NCBI RefSeq assembly: GCF_013372285.1
Contig: NZ_CP054301.1
Location: forward strand, 2,597,001 to 2,661,000
Length of the DNA stretch: 64,000 nt
Source of the DNA: Marinomonas primoryensis
GTDB taxonomy: Bacteria > Pseudomonadota > Gammaproteobacteria > Pseudomonadales > Marinomonadaceae
Reading direction: 5' to 3'
Shown here: piece after piece, positions 38,505-48,627 of the stretch
Position numbering within the stretch: the first letter of the stretch is position 1
How the letters are laid out: each line of letters begins with the position of its first letter
Made by a program: the position numbers and the translations under genes
The notes under the pieces: model-generated
The model's input: only the letters and a program-made list of their open reading frames with translations
What the model was told of the DNA's origin: nothing
The model's database searches: none

Positions 38505-39470
38505 CTATAAGTAGACCAAACTTTGCGGTTTTCCATTCGAAAACGCGACAACATTTTCAAAGGCGATCTTAAAATAAAGCTCATAGCTGGATTTTTCTAC
38601 ATAACCAATATGTGGTGTACAGAGCACATTTGGCAGCGATAACAAAGGCACGCTATCAAGATTAGCAGGCTCTGCTTCAAATACATCAACCGCCGCACTT
38701 TTGGATGGACTGGACAACATCTCATGGTACAAAGCCCCACTTTCCACCAATTCCGCACGACTGATATTCACAAACAACGCATCAGACTTCATTTGTGCTA
38801 AATCGTCCCTAGTCACACACGCTGTAGTGGCTTCATGCAGCCTTAAATGCAAAGAAATAATATCGGCGGTTTGAAAGAATTCAGCTTTCGATTGCGCCGC
38901 TGAAAAACCGTGTTCTTGCGCCAACATTCTGGAAGTTTCACTTCCCCAAACAAGAACTTTCATACCAAATACTTTCGCGTATTGAGCAATACGCTGACCA
39001 ATTTTACCGTACCCCCAAATACCCAATACAGACCCATTCAACACCCGACCTAGACCTAAAGTACCGGATTGTTGCCATAGTCCCTTTGAAAAATTATCAG
39101 CGTACGCAGGAATGTGCCGACTCGCAGCCATGATAAGCCCCCAGCATAATTCAGAAGGGGCAACAGGAGAACCAACGCCCTCCGACACGGCAACACCATA
39201 TTGGTGGCAAAGCTTGGCATCAATATGATTACTGACCTTTCCTGTTTGACTAATCAGCTTTAAGTTAGGCAATCGAGACAGTAATTCCTCAGTAATTACC
39301 GTGCGTTCACGGATCAAAACAAGGACATCAAAATCCTTTAGATTCGCGACTAAGTCGTCGGTATTTGTAAAGGTATCATTAAATATATGTACTTCATGAG
39401 CGTTTAAAATAGGAAAACACGCTAGTTTTTTTACAACGTTTTGATAATCATCTAATACCGCTATTTTCAC
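38505..39470 (-). CDS. D-isomer 2-hydroxyacid dehydrogenase family protein
   Basis: 321 residues: N-terminal substrate domain (LVLIRERTVITEELLSRLP), Rossmann GIWGYGKIGQRIAQYAKVFGM, LFVNISRAELVESGAL with the catalytic arginine, AVDVFEAEP with the glutamate, and TPHIGY carrying the catalytic histidine. Substrate unknown; relatives include phosphoglycerate and glyoxylate/hydroxypyruvate reductases. The start is GTG at 39470 with GGGGG seven bases upstream; the longer frame to 39581 would cross the neighbouring terminator. Transcribed alone downstream of the fadBA terminator. Confidence 0.85.
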   Translation of the reverse strand: MKIAVLDDYQNVVKKLACFPILNAHEVHIFNDTFTNTDDLVANLKDFDVLVLIRERTVITEELLSRLPNLKLISQTGKVSNHIDAKLCHQYGVAVSEGVGSPVAPSELCWGLIMAASRHIPAYADNFSKGLWQQSGTLGLGRVLNGSVLGIWGYGKIGQRIAQYAKVFGMKVLVWGSETSRMLAQEHGFSAAQSKAEFFQTADIISLHLRLHEATTACVTRDDLAQMKSDALFVNISRAELVESGALYHEMLSSPSKSAAVDVFEAEPANLDSVPLLSLPNVLCTPHIGYVEKSSYELYFKIAFENVVAFSNGKPQSLVYL

Positions 39471-39552
39471 GAAACGACCCCCTTTAGCCAATTTTGTTGT
39501 CACTTGTAGAATGACTCTCATCATCTGACAAGAACACAGAAAACACCAGCGC

Positions 39553-39579
39553 AAAAAAAAGCCCCGCACAAGGCGGGGC
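39553..39579 (-). terminator. Rho-independent terminator after fadA
   Basis: GCCCCGC / GCGGGGC stem with a short ACAAG loop, then eight T on the minus strand. It ends the minus-strand fadB-fadA unit. Confidence 0.92.
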
Positions 39580-39651
39580 AAAGACAGAGATTTTAATTTG
39601 CTGTTCTAAAGCAAGGAGGCACATAACTTCATGCGCTTAGTTCAACCTTTT

Positions 39652-40839
<1,188 letters not shown>

Positions 40840-40854
40840 CTAGCCTCTGGGAAA

Positions 40855-43005
40855 TTATGCGCTGTAATAGGTTTCATTGTTTTTCGCCATCTCACGCATT
40901 TTCGCGGTCGGCTCGTACAATTTACCTAAGTGGCTGTATTTGTCTGCAAGGTCACAAAATGCCTGCAGTCCCATTTGGTCTAGGTAGTGCAATGCACCGC
41001 CAAGGTATGGAGGGAAACCAATACCATAAATCAATCCCATGTCTGCTTCCGCTGCTGACGCAACAATGTTTTCTTCTACGCATCGAACAGTCTCGACACA
41101 AAGCGGAATCATCATACGAGCAATAATGTCTTCTTCGGTCAATTCAGACTGAGAAGTAACAACAGGGGCCAACAAAGCATTAATTTCTTCATTGAACACT
41201 TTTTTCGGCTTACCTCGGCGATCAGGTTCGTAACTATAAAAACCTTTGCCATTTTTCTGGCCAAAACGCTCAAGCTCGAACAAACGATCAACAGCATTTT
41301 TGCCTTCATGTTTCATACGATCAGGAAAACCTTCTGCCATCACCTGATCGGCATGGAATGCGGTGTCGACACCAACCACGTCTAATAAGTAAGCAGGGCC
41401 CATTGGCCAACCAAATTTCTCCATGGTTTTATCGACCACTTGAAAATCAGCACCTTCTTGCATCATCAAAGAGAAACCGGCGAAGTAAGGAAACAAGACG
41501 CGGTTCACAAGGAAACCTGGGCAATCATTCACTACAACTGGGGTTTTGCCCATCGCTTGAGCATACGCAACGGTTTTAGCAATAGCGGCATCACTAGTTT
41601 TTTCGCCACGAATGACTTCGACCAAAGGCATACGATGCACAGGGTTGAAGAAATGCATACCACAGAAGTTTTCTGGACGTTTTAAATCTTTTGCTAATTC
41701 AGTAATAGAGATCGTTGACGTGTTCGACGTTAAAATCGCATCATCGGCAATCTTCGTTTCCACTTCAGCCAAGACCGATTTCTTGATCTTCACATTTTCA
41801 ACAACGGCTTCAACCACTAAATCAACATGTTCAAATTCGCCGTAGCTTAATGCTGGAACAATGGCACTCATACCTTTAAAGGCTTTTTCTGTCGTTAAAC
41901 GCCCACGCTCCACTTGACCATTAAACAGTTTATTCGCTTCACTCAAACCAAGCTCTAATGCCTCGGTGCGAATGTCTTTCATTATGATTGGTGTGCCTTT
42001 AGAAGCAGACTGGTAAGCAACACCGCCGCCCATAATACCGGCACCTAATACAGCAGCTCGCTTAACAGGCGTCGCGTTTTTAGCGTATTTTCCTGCTATT
42101 TTCTTAATCTGTTGATCACTTAAAAATAGGTTAACCAAAGATTTTGCTACAGGGCCTTTCGCCAGTTTAATAAAACCTTTGATTTCAGTATCAAGGGCTT
42201 TTGCCATGTCCTGACTGATGCCTTTTTCTATCGTCTTAATCGCCGCCATTGGTGCAGGGTAATGTTTGCCTGCTTTTGCTCCAACCACACCACGAACCGA
42301 TTCGAAAATCATCATTTTTTCGATAGGAGAAAATACCATAGGCGCACGCAATTCATCACGGCGTGCATGGTAATCAAGTTTACCGTCAAGTACCTGTTGG
42401 ATTAAGTGGCGAGCCGAATCGTTGACCTTCGCAGCAGGAACAACGGCATCCACCGCACCATCTTTTAGCGCATCCGCACTGCGTTTCTGAGCACCACCAC
42501 AAATCCATTCACAAGCATTATCTGGACCGATCAAGCGCGGTAAGCGTACTGTGCCGCCCCAACCCGGATAGATACCCAACTGTGTTTCAGGCAAACCAAT
42601 TTTTGCGGTTTCAGCCATCACACGATAATCACACGATAAAACCAGCTCCATACCACCACCCAAAGCGATGCCATTAATAGCAGCAACCGTTGGACAAGAT
42701 AAGTTAGAAATATCATTAAAAATATTATGAGCGTCTTGTAGCTTATCCGCTAAATCTTCGTCATCCAGTTTAAACCATGACGTAAATTCTGTGATATCTG
42801 CGCCAACGACGAACACGTCTTTCGCACTCGCAAAAATAACGCCTTTTAGATCGTCCGTATGTTTCAGTATGTCGACGGCTTTCGCTAATTCACCCAAGGT
42901 AAGACTATTGAATTTATTAACCGACTCACCGACCAAATCCAGAGTGACCGTTGCCACGCCTGCATCATCGACTGCAACCTTGACTGCTTGTCCTTCGAAT
43001 ATCAT
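40855..43005 (-). CDS. fadB: Fatty-acid oxidation complex alpha subunit
   Basis: 716 residues combining enoyl-CoA hydratase/isomerase (1-~190; [33 protein letters not shown]) and 3-hydroxyacyl-CoA dehydrogenase (~315-end; [37 protein letters not shown] with the catalytic histidine). Each turn of beta-oxidation uses both. The start at 43005 has GGAG six bases upstream; the frame is open four codons earlier from TTG. Immediately upstream is an intergenic inverted repeat. Confidence 0.95.
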   Translation of the reverse strand: MIFEGQAVKVAVDDAGVATVTLDLVGESVNKFNSLTLGELAKAVDILKHTDDLKGVIFASAKDVFVVGADITEFTSWFKLDDEDLADKLQDAHNIFNDISNLSCPTVAAINGIALGGGMELVLSCDYRVMAETAKIGLPETQLGIYPGWGGTVRLPRLIGPDNACEWICGGAQKRSADALKDGAVDAVVPAAKVNDSARHLIQQVLDGKLDYHARRDELRAPMVFSPIEKMMIFESVRGVVGAKAGKHYPAPMAAIKTIEKGISQDMAKALDTEIKGFIKLAKGPVAKSLVNLFLSDQQIKKIAGKYAKNATPVKRAAVLGAGIMGGGVAYQSASKGTPIIMKDIRTEALELGLSEANKLFNGQVERGRLTTEKAFKGMSAIVPALSYGEFEHVDLVVEAVVENVKIKKSVLAEVETKIADDAILTSNTSTISITELAKDLKRPENFCGMHFFNPVHRMPLVEVIRGEKTSDAAIAKTVAYAQAMGKTPVVVNDCPGFLVNRVLFPYFAGFSLMMQEGADFQVVDKTMEKFGWPMGPAYLLDVVGVDTAFHADQVMAEGFPDRMKHEGKNAVDRLFELERFGQKNGKGFYSYEPDRRGKPKKVFNEEINALLAPVVTSQSELTEEDIIARMMIPLCVETVRCVEENIVASAAEADMGLIYGIGFPPYLGGALHYLDQMGLQAFCDLADKYSHLGKLYEPTAKMREMAKNNETYYSA

Positions 43006-43030
43006 GCTGGTCTCCAATTATTTTTATTTT

Positions 43031-43059
43031 GATTACGGTGGTTTTGACGCACCGTAATC
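43031..43059. repeat. 10-base perfect inverted repeat between etfA and fadB
   Basis: GATTACGGTG (43031-43040) and CACCGTAATC (43050-43059) around a 9-base loop, in the 90-base gap upstream of fadB. On the minus strand A-rich sequence follows, so it does not look like a simple terminator. It could be an operator or an RNA processing hairpin. Confidence 0.7.
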
Positions 43060-43095
43060 CGGTATTTGAATGTTTTACTTTCTTTCACAGAGTGA

Positions 43096-44025
43096 TTAAA
43101 GGCTCTTTTCTAACTCTGGTACGGCATCAAATAGATCCGCAACCAAACCATAATCCGCTACTTGGAAAATAGGCGCTTCTTCATCTTTGTTGATAGCAAC
43201 AATGACTTTAGAGTCTTTCATACCTGCAAGATGCTGAATTGCACCTGAGATACCTACGGCAATATACAGATCTGGCGCAACCGTTTTACCGGTTTGACCC
43301 ACTTGTAAATCGTTAGGAACAAAGCCGGCATCAACGGCGGCGCGAGAAGCCCCTATCGCCGCGCCTAATTTGTCTGCAACCCCTTCTAATAGTTTGAAGT
43401 TGTCACCGTTGCCCATGCCACGTCCGCCAGAAATAACCACTCTAGCCGCCGTTAACTCTGGACGATCAGATTCAGCCAATTGTTCTTTTACGAAACGGCT
43501 ACGGTCAGAAACAATCGCTTGTGAAAGCACTTCACGCTCAGCATTACCACCTTCACTTGCAGCTGGATCAAAACCTGTCGTACGGATCGTCAAAACTTTA
43601 ACCGAATCGCTCGTTTTCACCGTCGCAATAGCATTACCCGCATAAATTGGACGCACAAATGTATCAGGCGACTCAACTTTAATGACATCTGACAACTGCG
43701 CCACATTCAATAACGCGGCGACGCGCGGCAACGTATTTTTACCTGTCGTCGTTGCTGGCGCTAATATATGCTTGTAACCACTGGCCACTTCGACGATCAA
43801 TTTAGAAACATTTTCTGCCAATTGGTGTTCGTAAACAGCATTGTCAGCGACCATAACTTTGGTCACTCCCGCCACTTGGCTTGCTTGCTCAACCACAGTT
43901 TGGCATTCAAAACCGACAACCAATAAATGAACGTCAGCATCAATTTGAGTCGCTGCCGTCACCGTATTCAAGGTCGCAGGTTTTAAAGTCTTATTATCAT
44001 GTTCTGCAATAATTAATACGCTCAT
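43096..44025 (-). CDS. etfA: Electron transfer flavoprotein alpha subunit
   Basis: 309 residues. C-terminal FAD-binding domain with [60 protein letters not shown] and [16 protein letters not shown]. It carries electrons from acyl-CoA dehydrogenases to ETF-ubiquinone oxidoreductase. Its start overlaps the etfB stop by 4 bases. Confidence 0.95.
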   Translation of the reverse strand: MSVLIIAEHDNKTLKPATLNTVTAATQIDADVHLLVVGFECQTVVEQASQVAGVTKVMVADNAVYEHQLAENVSKLIVEVASGYKHILAPATTTGKNTLPRVAALLNVAQLSDVIKVESPDTFVRPIYAGNAIATVKTSDSVKVLTIRTTGFDPAASEGGNAEREVLSQAIVSDRSRFVKEQLAESDRPELTAARVVISGGRGMGNGDNFKLLEGVADKLGAAIGASRAAVDAGFVPNDLQVGQTGKTVAPDLYIAVGISGAIQHLAGMKDSKVIVAINKDEEAPIFQVADYGLVADLFDAVPELEKSL

Positions 44026-44774
44026 GACACCACCTTCGCTTCATTCTTAAGTTTGTCTACCAACTCAGCAACAGAGCCTACTTTAATACCACCCGCACGT
44101 TGCGGCGGCGGTGTAACAGAAACAATGCTGACATTAGAGCCAATTTCGACACCGAGATCCGCCGGTGTTTTCACATCCAATGGTTTTTTCTTAGCTTTCA
44201 TAATATTAGGTAAAGAAGCAAAACGCGGTTCGTTTAAACGTAAATCTGTAGTAATAACAGCAGGAAGCGTGATAGCCAATGTTTGCAAACCACCATCCAC
44301 TTCACGAGTTACTTGTGCTTCACCGTTTTCAATCACCACTTCAGAAGCAAACGTCGCTTGTGGATAATCTAATAACGCGGCAACCATTTGTCCTGTCTGA
44401 TTATTATCAGAGTCAATCGCTTGTTTACCCATGATCACTAAATCGGCCGCTTCTTCTTGAGCCACTTTAGCCAATAGTTTAGCCACCGAAAGAGAATCTA
44501 AACCGTCTTCCGTGTCTACTTGAATAGCCCGATCTGCACCTAAAGCAAGCGCCGTTCGCAATGTTTCATGGCAGCTTTTAGAACCAACGGAAACCACAAC
44601 GACTTCTGTCGCCACGCCTTTTTCTTTTAGGCGAATAGCCTCTTCCACTGCGATTTCACAGAAAGGGTTCATAGACATTTTAACGTTGGTCAGATCAACC
44701 GCAGTATGATCAGCTTTGACGCGAACTTTGACGTTGTAGTCAATCACTCGTTTTACGGATACTAGGATTTTCAT
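44022..44774 (-). CDS. etfB: Electron transfer flavoprotein beta subunit
   Basis: 250 residues, with AMP/nucleotide-binding segments [55 protein letters not shown] and [20 protein letters not shown], the usual ETF-beta signature. GAGGGACTT precedes the ATG. First gene of etfBA; fadBA follow on the same strand. The 295-base gap upstream (44775-45069) holds its promoter and the terminator of the next unit. Confidence 0.95.
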   Translation of the reverse strand: MKILVSVKRVIDYNVKVRVKADHTAVDLTNVKMSMNPFCEIAVEEAIRLKEKGVATEVVVVSVGSKSCHETLRTALALGADRAIQVDTEDGLDSLSVAKLLAKVAQEEAADLVIMGKQAIDSDNNQTGQMVAALLDYPQATFASEVVIENGEAQVTREVDGGLQTLAITLPAVITTDLRLNEPRFASLPNIMKAKKKPLDVKTPADLGVEIGSNVSIVSVTPPPQRAGGIKVGSVAELVDKLKNEAKVVS

Positions 44775-45023
44775 AAGTCCCTCATATATATTATTTTCTT
44801 GCTATCTATAGTAGTTTGAGAAGGATTTTCATCAATAACAAAAAAGCGCCAGTTAACTGACAAAAATATTCACCCTTACGCTAAAAAACACCCTGAACAG
44901 CGATAAATCACGCGCTTCAGGCGTAAACATCTCCCTGATTCTAGTACGAATCGACTGAAATAAGTAACGCAAAGGTGCATAAAAAAAGACGAATAGTATC
45001 GTTGTATGACAGGAATCATAAAC

Positions 45024-45050
45024 AAAAAAGCCTCACACTGAGGTGAGGTT
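45024..45050 (-). terminator. Rho-independent terminator of the enoyl-CoA hydratase unit
   Basis: CCTCAC / GTGAGG stem (45031-45048) followed by six T on the minus strand, 20 bases past the hydratase stop. Confidence 0.88.
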
Positions 45051-45069
45051 CTTAATAGATGTAAAAATA

Positions 45070-45831
45070 TTACTTATTACGAGACAAGAACTTAGAAAAA
45101 GCCTGATGTGCTTCTTTTGAACCTAAGCGATCTTTAAATATACGCCCCTCTCGCATCAATGCCATTTGTACGTCATCCTGACCTCGATATTTAAGTAAAT
45201 CTTTACTCAATGCCACGGCTTCGACGGGTAAAGCGGCCACTTTTTCAGCATACAATAGAGCTACTTTAAACGCTTCACCCTCTTCACATAAATGGTTAAT
45301 TAACCCCATTTCATACGCCATCTGCGCATCAACAAACTCACCAAGCACTAATATTTCAAACGCTTTTTGGTGACCAACCAACTGAGGCAGTAAATGGCTT
45401 GATGCCGCTTCAGGTACTAGACCTAACTGGACAAAGGGGAACTGTAACCGCGCTTCACGTGAAGCCAACACCAAATCACAATGCAGCAACATGGTCGCGC
45501 CAACCCCTACAGCTCGGCCTTCAACACCAGCGATAAGCGGTTTCTTGTAGCCAATTAGAACCTGTAAGAAAGCCATGATGGCTTCCATTTTTTCAGGCTT
45601 TTGGGCAATTTGAACAAACTCATTAATGTCATTCCCAGAAGAAAAATCACCACCTAAACCGTAGATCAACGTCACTTTTATATCGGCATTCAGCTCAGCC
45701 CGACGAAGTCCATCGGTTAGCGCTTGATACATGTCTAAAGTGATGGCGTTTTTCTTCTCTACTCTATCGAGGTACAAAATCTGCACACCAGACTCGATTT
45801 TTTCAGTAACAAAATCACTCACTACTGACAC
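45070..45831 (-). CDS. Enoyl-CoA hydratase/isomerase family protein
   Basis: 253 residues of the crotonase fold: DRVEKKNAITLDMYQAL, the oxyanion-hole segment GGDFSSGNDINEF, and AGVEGRAVGVGATMLLHCDLVLASREARLQFPF. The second catalytic acidic position falls in LGLVPEAASSHLL. It overlaps the DUF2889 gene upstream by 10 bases and so is translationally coupled to it. Probably a beta-oxidation isomerase or hydratase; the exact substrate is not readable. Confidence 0.88.
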   Translation of the reverse strand: MSVVSDFVTEKIESGVQILYLDRVEKKNAITLDMYQALTDGLRRAELNADIKVTLIYGLGGDFSSGNDINEFVQIAQKPEKMEAIMAFLQVLIGYKKPLIAGVEGRAVGVGATMLLHCDLVLASREARLQFPFVQLGLVPEAASSHLLPQLVGHQKAFEILVLGEFVDAQMAYEMGLINHLCEEGEAFKVALLYAEKVAALPVEAVALSKDLLKYRGQDDVQMALMREGRIFKDRLGSKEAHQAFSKFLSRNK

Positions 45832-46382
45832 TCCTCAGAAGGTATATGAAGTATTTGTTCATCGACTAACTTACGTACCATTGGGCCATCATCGGCCCAA
45901 CCATGGCAGCTGTTAACCAATTTAGTCAACGCTATTGGAACTTGCTCTGGGTATTTTTCACCTAACGGTTGCCACATGGTTTGAAACGCAGTCGTTGCAA
46001 CCACTGGAAAAAGCTCCAAGACATGAGTGCAACCGACCTTACCGCTGAATGTTTCCTTCAGCCAGCGATTCCAACCTGGCCCAATACGCGTACCTTCCAG
46101 TGCATTAAAACTGGGAACAGCGCCACCACAACTCGGAAAAGGAAAAGCGTCCATAGAGACAACTACCTCCTTAATCAAGAAGGTGTCATCCAGTGTTAAC
46201 GTAACGGAAATATCATGAAATGGGCTACCTTCAGGCACCAAACTACCATCAAACTCACGATTCACATGATAAGACTTAAGGTCTTTCATGTTGGCTTCAA
46301 TATCCCACAAGCCATCATCGCGTAAGAACCCATAGGATTCGATGCAGCGTCGATGCATTAACTTACGCTTAACCTGCGTCAT
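45822..46382 (-). CDS. DUF2889 family protein
   Basis: 186 residues with the DUF2889 pattern: LMHRRCIESYGFLRDDGLWDIEA at the start, YHVNREFDGSLVPEGSPFHDI, and a late GCTHVLELFPVVATTAFQ. Cytoplasmic, no known activity; the family often accompanies acyl-CoA or aromatic degradation genes. It overlaps the following enoyl-CoA hydratase by 10 bases, suggesting a linked job. Confidence 0.85.
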   Translation of the reverse strand: MTQVKRKLMHRRCIESYGFLRDDGLWDIEANMKDLKSYHVNREFDGSLVPEGSPFHDISVTLTLDDTFLIKEVVVSMDAFPFPSCGGAVPSFNALEGTRIGPGWNRWLKETFSGKVGCTHVLELFPVVATTAFQTMWQPLGEKYPEQVPIALTKLVNSCHGWADDGPMVRKLVDEQILHIPSEECQ

Positions 46383-46427
46383 GATTGCTCTCCTGTTACT
46401 GGCTAAAAGGCGCTATGAACATGAGAC

Positions 46428-48125
46428 TTAGGCTTGCTCTTCTTCTCGCAAAGCTCGACGCAGTACTTTGCCAACGTTTGTTTTTGGTAATTCCATTCTG
46501 ATTTCAAAGTACTTAGGCACTTTGTAGGCCGCTAAATGCTCTTTGCAGTAAGCTCTTAATTCTTTTACATCTGGCTTTTCAGCATTCGCTCTTAATACGA
46601 CAAACGCTTTTACCGCCTCACCCGCTTTGTCATCTGGCACACCAATGGCCGCTGATTCTAGAATCGCTGGATGCGATGAAAGACAATCTTCCACTTCCGT
46701 CGGATACACATTAAAGCCTGACACTATGATCATATCCTTTGCGCGATCTACAATTTGTAAATAACCATCTGGATGTTGCATAGCAATATCACCGGTGATT
46801 AAAAAACCATCTTCCGTCATGGCTTCACGGGTCGCTTCTTCACGATTCCAGTAACCTTTCATCACCTGAGGACCACGGACACATAACATACCGGACTCGC
46901 CTTGCGGCAACGCAGAGCCATCTCTCCCTTGAATTTTAATGTCTGTTTCAGTAACCGGAAGACCAATCGTTCCAATGCGCTCTTTCCCTATTGGATTAAA
47001 TGACACAACTGGCGATGTTTCGGTCAAGCCATAACCCTCTACAACTTGGCAACCTGTCACTTTTTTCCATTCATTAGCGGCTGCGTGTGTCAGCGGCATA
47101 CCGCCAGAACATGTGAGCTTAAGGCTTGAAAAGTCTAAGGCACGAAAATCGGCGTTATTACACAGCCCAACAAACAAAGTATTAAGGCCGCAGAAGCCGG
47201 TGAAGCGCCATTTTTTAAGCTCTTTAACAAAGCCAGGCAAGTCTCGCGGATTGGGAATAAGAACACTATGAGCACCGCGCTCTAGTAATGTTAAACCATG
47301 TATCAAAAATGCATAGATATGATAAAGAGGCAAAGGCGCAATATACACCTCTTCTTTCTCATCAATAATCGAAATTAATCTAGAGCTCAGTTGATACATG
47401 TTAGAGATTAAATTTGCGTGCGTAAGCATGGCGCCTTTTGCTACACCCGTTGTACCGCCAGTGTATTGCAATACCGCAACTTCATCCGGTGTACTGTTGA
47501 CTTTGGCAACCGCCTTTCCTTTGCCTTTAGCCAGCACTTCATTCAGTGTTAGAGCGCTAGGAAGGTGATAAGCAGGCACCATTTTTTTCACATACTTAAC
47601 AACAAAATTCACCAAAAGGCGTTTTAGTGGCGGATGGAAGTCAGCAATTTCAGTGATAATAAGATGCTTAATTGAGGTTTTTGCGAGAATTTTTTCAACG
47701 TTATGCGCCATATTAGCAAACACGACTAACGCTTTTACATTCGCATCGTTGAACTGATGCTCAAGCTCTGTTGCTGTATACAAAGGGTTAGTATTAACAA
47801 CAATTAAACCGGCCTTTAACGCACCAAACAATACAACAGGGTATTGAATAACATTGGGTAATTGAATCGCAATTCGATCACCTACCTCTAAGTCAGTTTG
47901 ATGTTGAATATACGCTGCGAATTGATCCGATTTTTCATTTAACTCACGATAAGTAATGGTTTGACCAACACTCGTAAAAGCCGCTCGATCTGCAAAATTT
48001 TTCGTTGCTAAAGCCAAGACATCCGTTAAAGACTGATAGCCGTGCGGGTTAAGTGAATCTGGTAAATAACTACCTGGGGCTTTCCCCATGTATAGATTGC
48101 TATGAGCAGAAGTATCCATTGTCAT
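46428..48125 (-). CDS. fadD: Long-chain fatty-acid-CoA ligase
   Basis: 565 residues of the adenylate-forming superfamily: P-loop YTGGTTGVAKGAMLTH, VEGYGLTETSPVVSFNP, the TGDIAMQHPDGYLQIVDRAKDMI hinge, and the C-terminal catalytic lysine segment PKTNVGKVLRRALREE. It activates fatty acids at the inner membrane for beta-oxidation. The ATG at 48125 has AAGGAG seven bases upstream. The DUF2889 and hydratase genes follow on the same strand 45 bases later and may be co-transcribed. Confidence 0.92.
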   Translation of the reverse strand: MTMDTSAHSNLYMGKAPGSYLPDSLNPHGYQSLTDVLALATKNFADRAAFTSVGQTITYRELNEKSDQFAAYIQHQTDLEVGDRIAIQLPNVIQYPVVLFGALKAGLIVVNTNPLYTATELEHQFNDANVKALVVFANMAHNVEKILAKTSIKHLIITEIADFHPPLKRLLVNFVVKYVKKMVPAYHLPSALTLNEVLAKGKGKAVAKVNSTPDEVAVLQYTGGTTGVAKGAMLTHANLISNMYQLSSRLISIIDEKEEVYIAPLPLYHIYAFLIHGLTLLERGAHSVLIPNPRDLPGFVKELKKWRFTGFCGLNTLFVGLCNNADFRALDFSSLKLTCSGGMPLTHAAANEWKKVTGCQVVEGYGLTETSPVVSFNPIGKERIGTIGLPVTETDIKIQGRDGSALPQGESGMLCVRGPQVMKGYWNREEATREAMTEDGFLITGDIAMQHPDGYLQIVDRAKDMIIVSGFNVYPTEVEDCLSSHPAILESAAIGVPDDKAGEAVKAFVVLRANAEKPDVKELRAYCKEHLAAYKVPKYFEIRMELPKTNVGKVLRRALREEEQA

Positions 48126-48170
48126 ATAAAGCTCCTTTGTTTTTTTTATTTAGGAGAATAGGTAAGTACA

Positions 48171-48203
48171 AAAGCTCAACTACGCAAATTGTAGTTGAGC
48201 TTT
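48171..48203 (-). terminator. Terminator hairpin after the SCP2 gene
   Basis: A 13-base perfect stem AAAGCTCAACTAC / GTAGTTGAGCTTT with a 7-base loop, 30 bases past the SCP2 stop; a short T-run follows on the minus strand. Confidence 0.78.
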
Positions 48204-48232
48204 AAAGCAATTAAGGTTGCAACAATTAAAAC

Positions 48233-48547
48233 CTACAACGGGAAAATTTGAGTTAACTTGGTTGACAACATAATGTCACCCTCTGCTCGAATCTTACCTT
48301 GCATGAAAGCCGCCATTCCATCTAATTCACCGCTCATGACTTCTTTGAGTGTGTCTAGGTCCATACTTAACGTCACGGTTGGGTCATCGTTTTCCCCTTC
48401 CACCATCACACATTTCCCATCAGCGATGATTAAGTGATAGTTGTCAGCATCGTCTAAGTCAAATTGAAACACTGCCTCCATATCATCCGCTTCATCTGCA
48501 TCAAAACGACCCAACATAGATTCAAATACCGCTTTTGCTTCGCTCAT
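48233..48547 (-). CDS. SCP2 sterol-carrier-like lipid-binding protein
   Basis: 104 residues: a single SCP2 domain (AVFQFDLDDADNYHLIIADGKC, DPTVTLSMDLDTLKEVMSGEL, AFMQGKIRAEGDIMLSTKL). Small cytosolic lipid/acyl-CoA carriers of this type commonly accompany fatty-acid oxidation genes. It lies 80 bases after the acyl-CoA dehydrogenase gene on the same strand, with a terminator downstream, making a likely two-gene unit. Confidence 0.9.
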   Translation of the reverse strand: MSEAKAVFESMLGRFDADEADDMEAVFQFDLDDADNYHLIIADGKCVMVEGENDDPTVTLSMDLDTLKEVMSGELDGMAAFMQGKIRAEGDIMLSTKLTQIFPL

Positions 48548-48627
48548 AATTCTGACCCTTTAATCGGTTTAAAATAACATGTCCATTTCACATGTTTATT
48601 CTCGTTATCATTCTTTTCTATTAACGA

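Noticed and set aside
39471..39581. Longer N-terminus of the 2-hydroxyacid dehydrogenase
   Set aside because: It would be translated through the fadA terminator hairpin, and GTG at 39470 has a strong GGGGG site.
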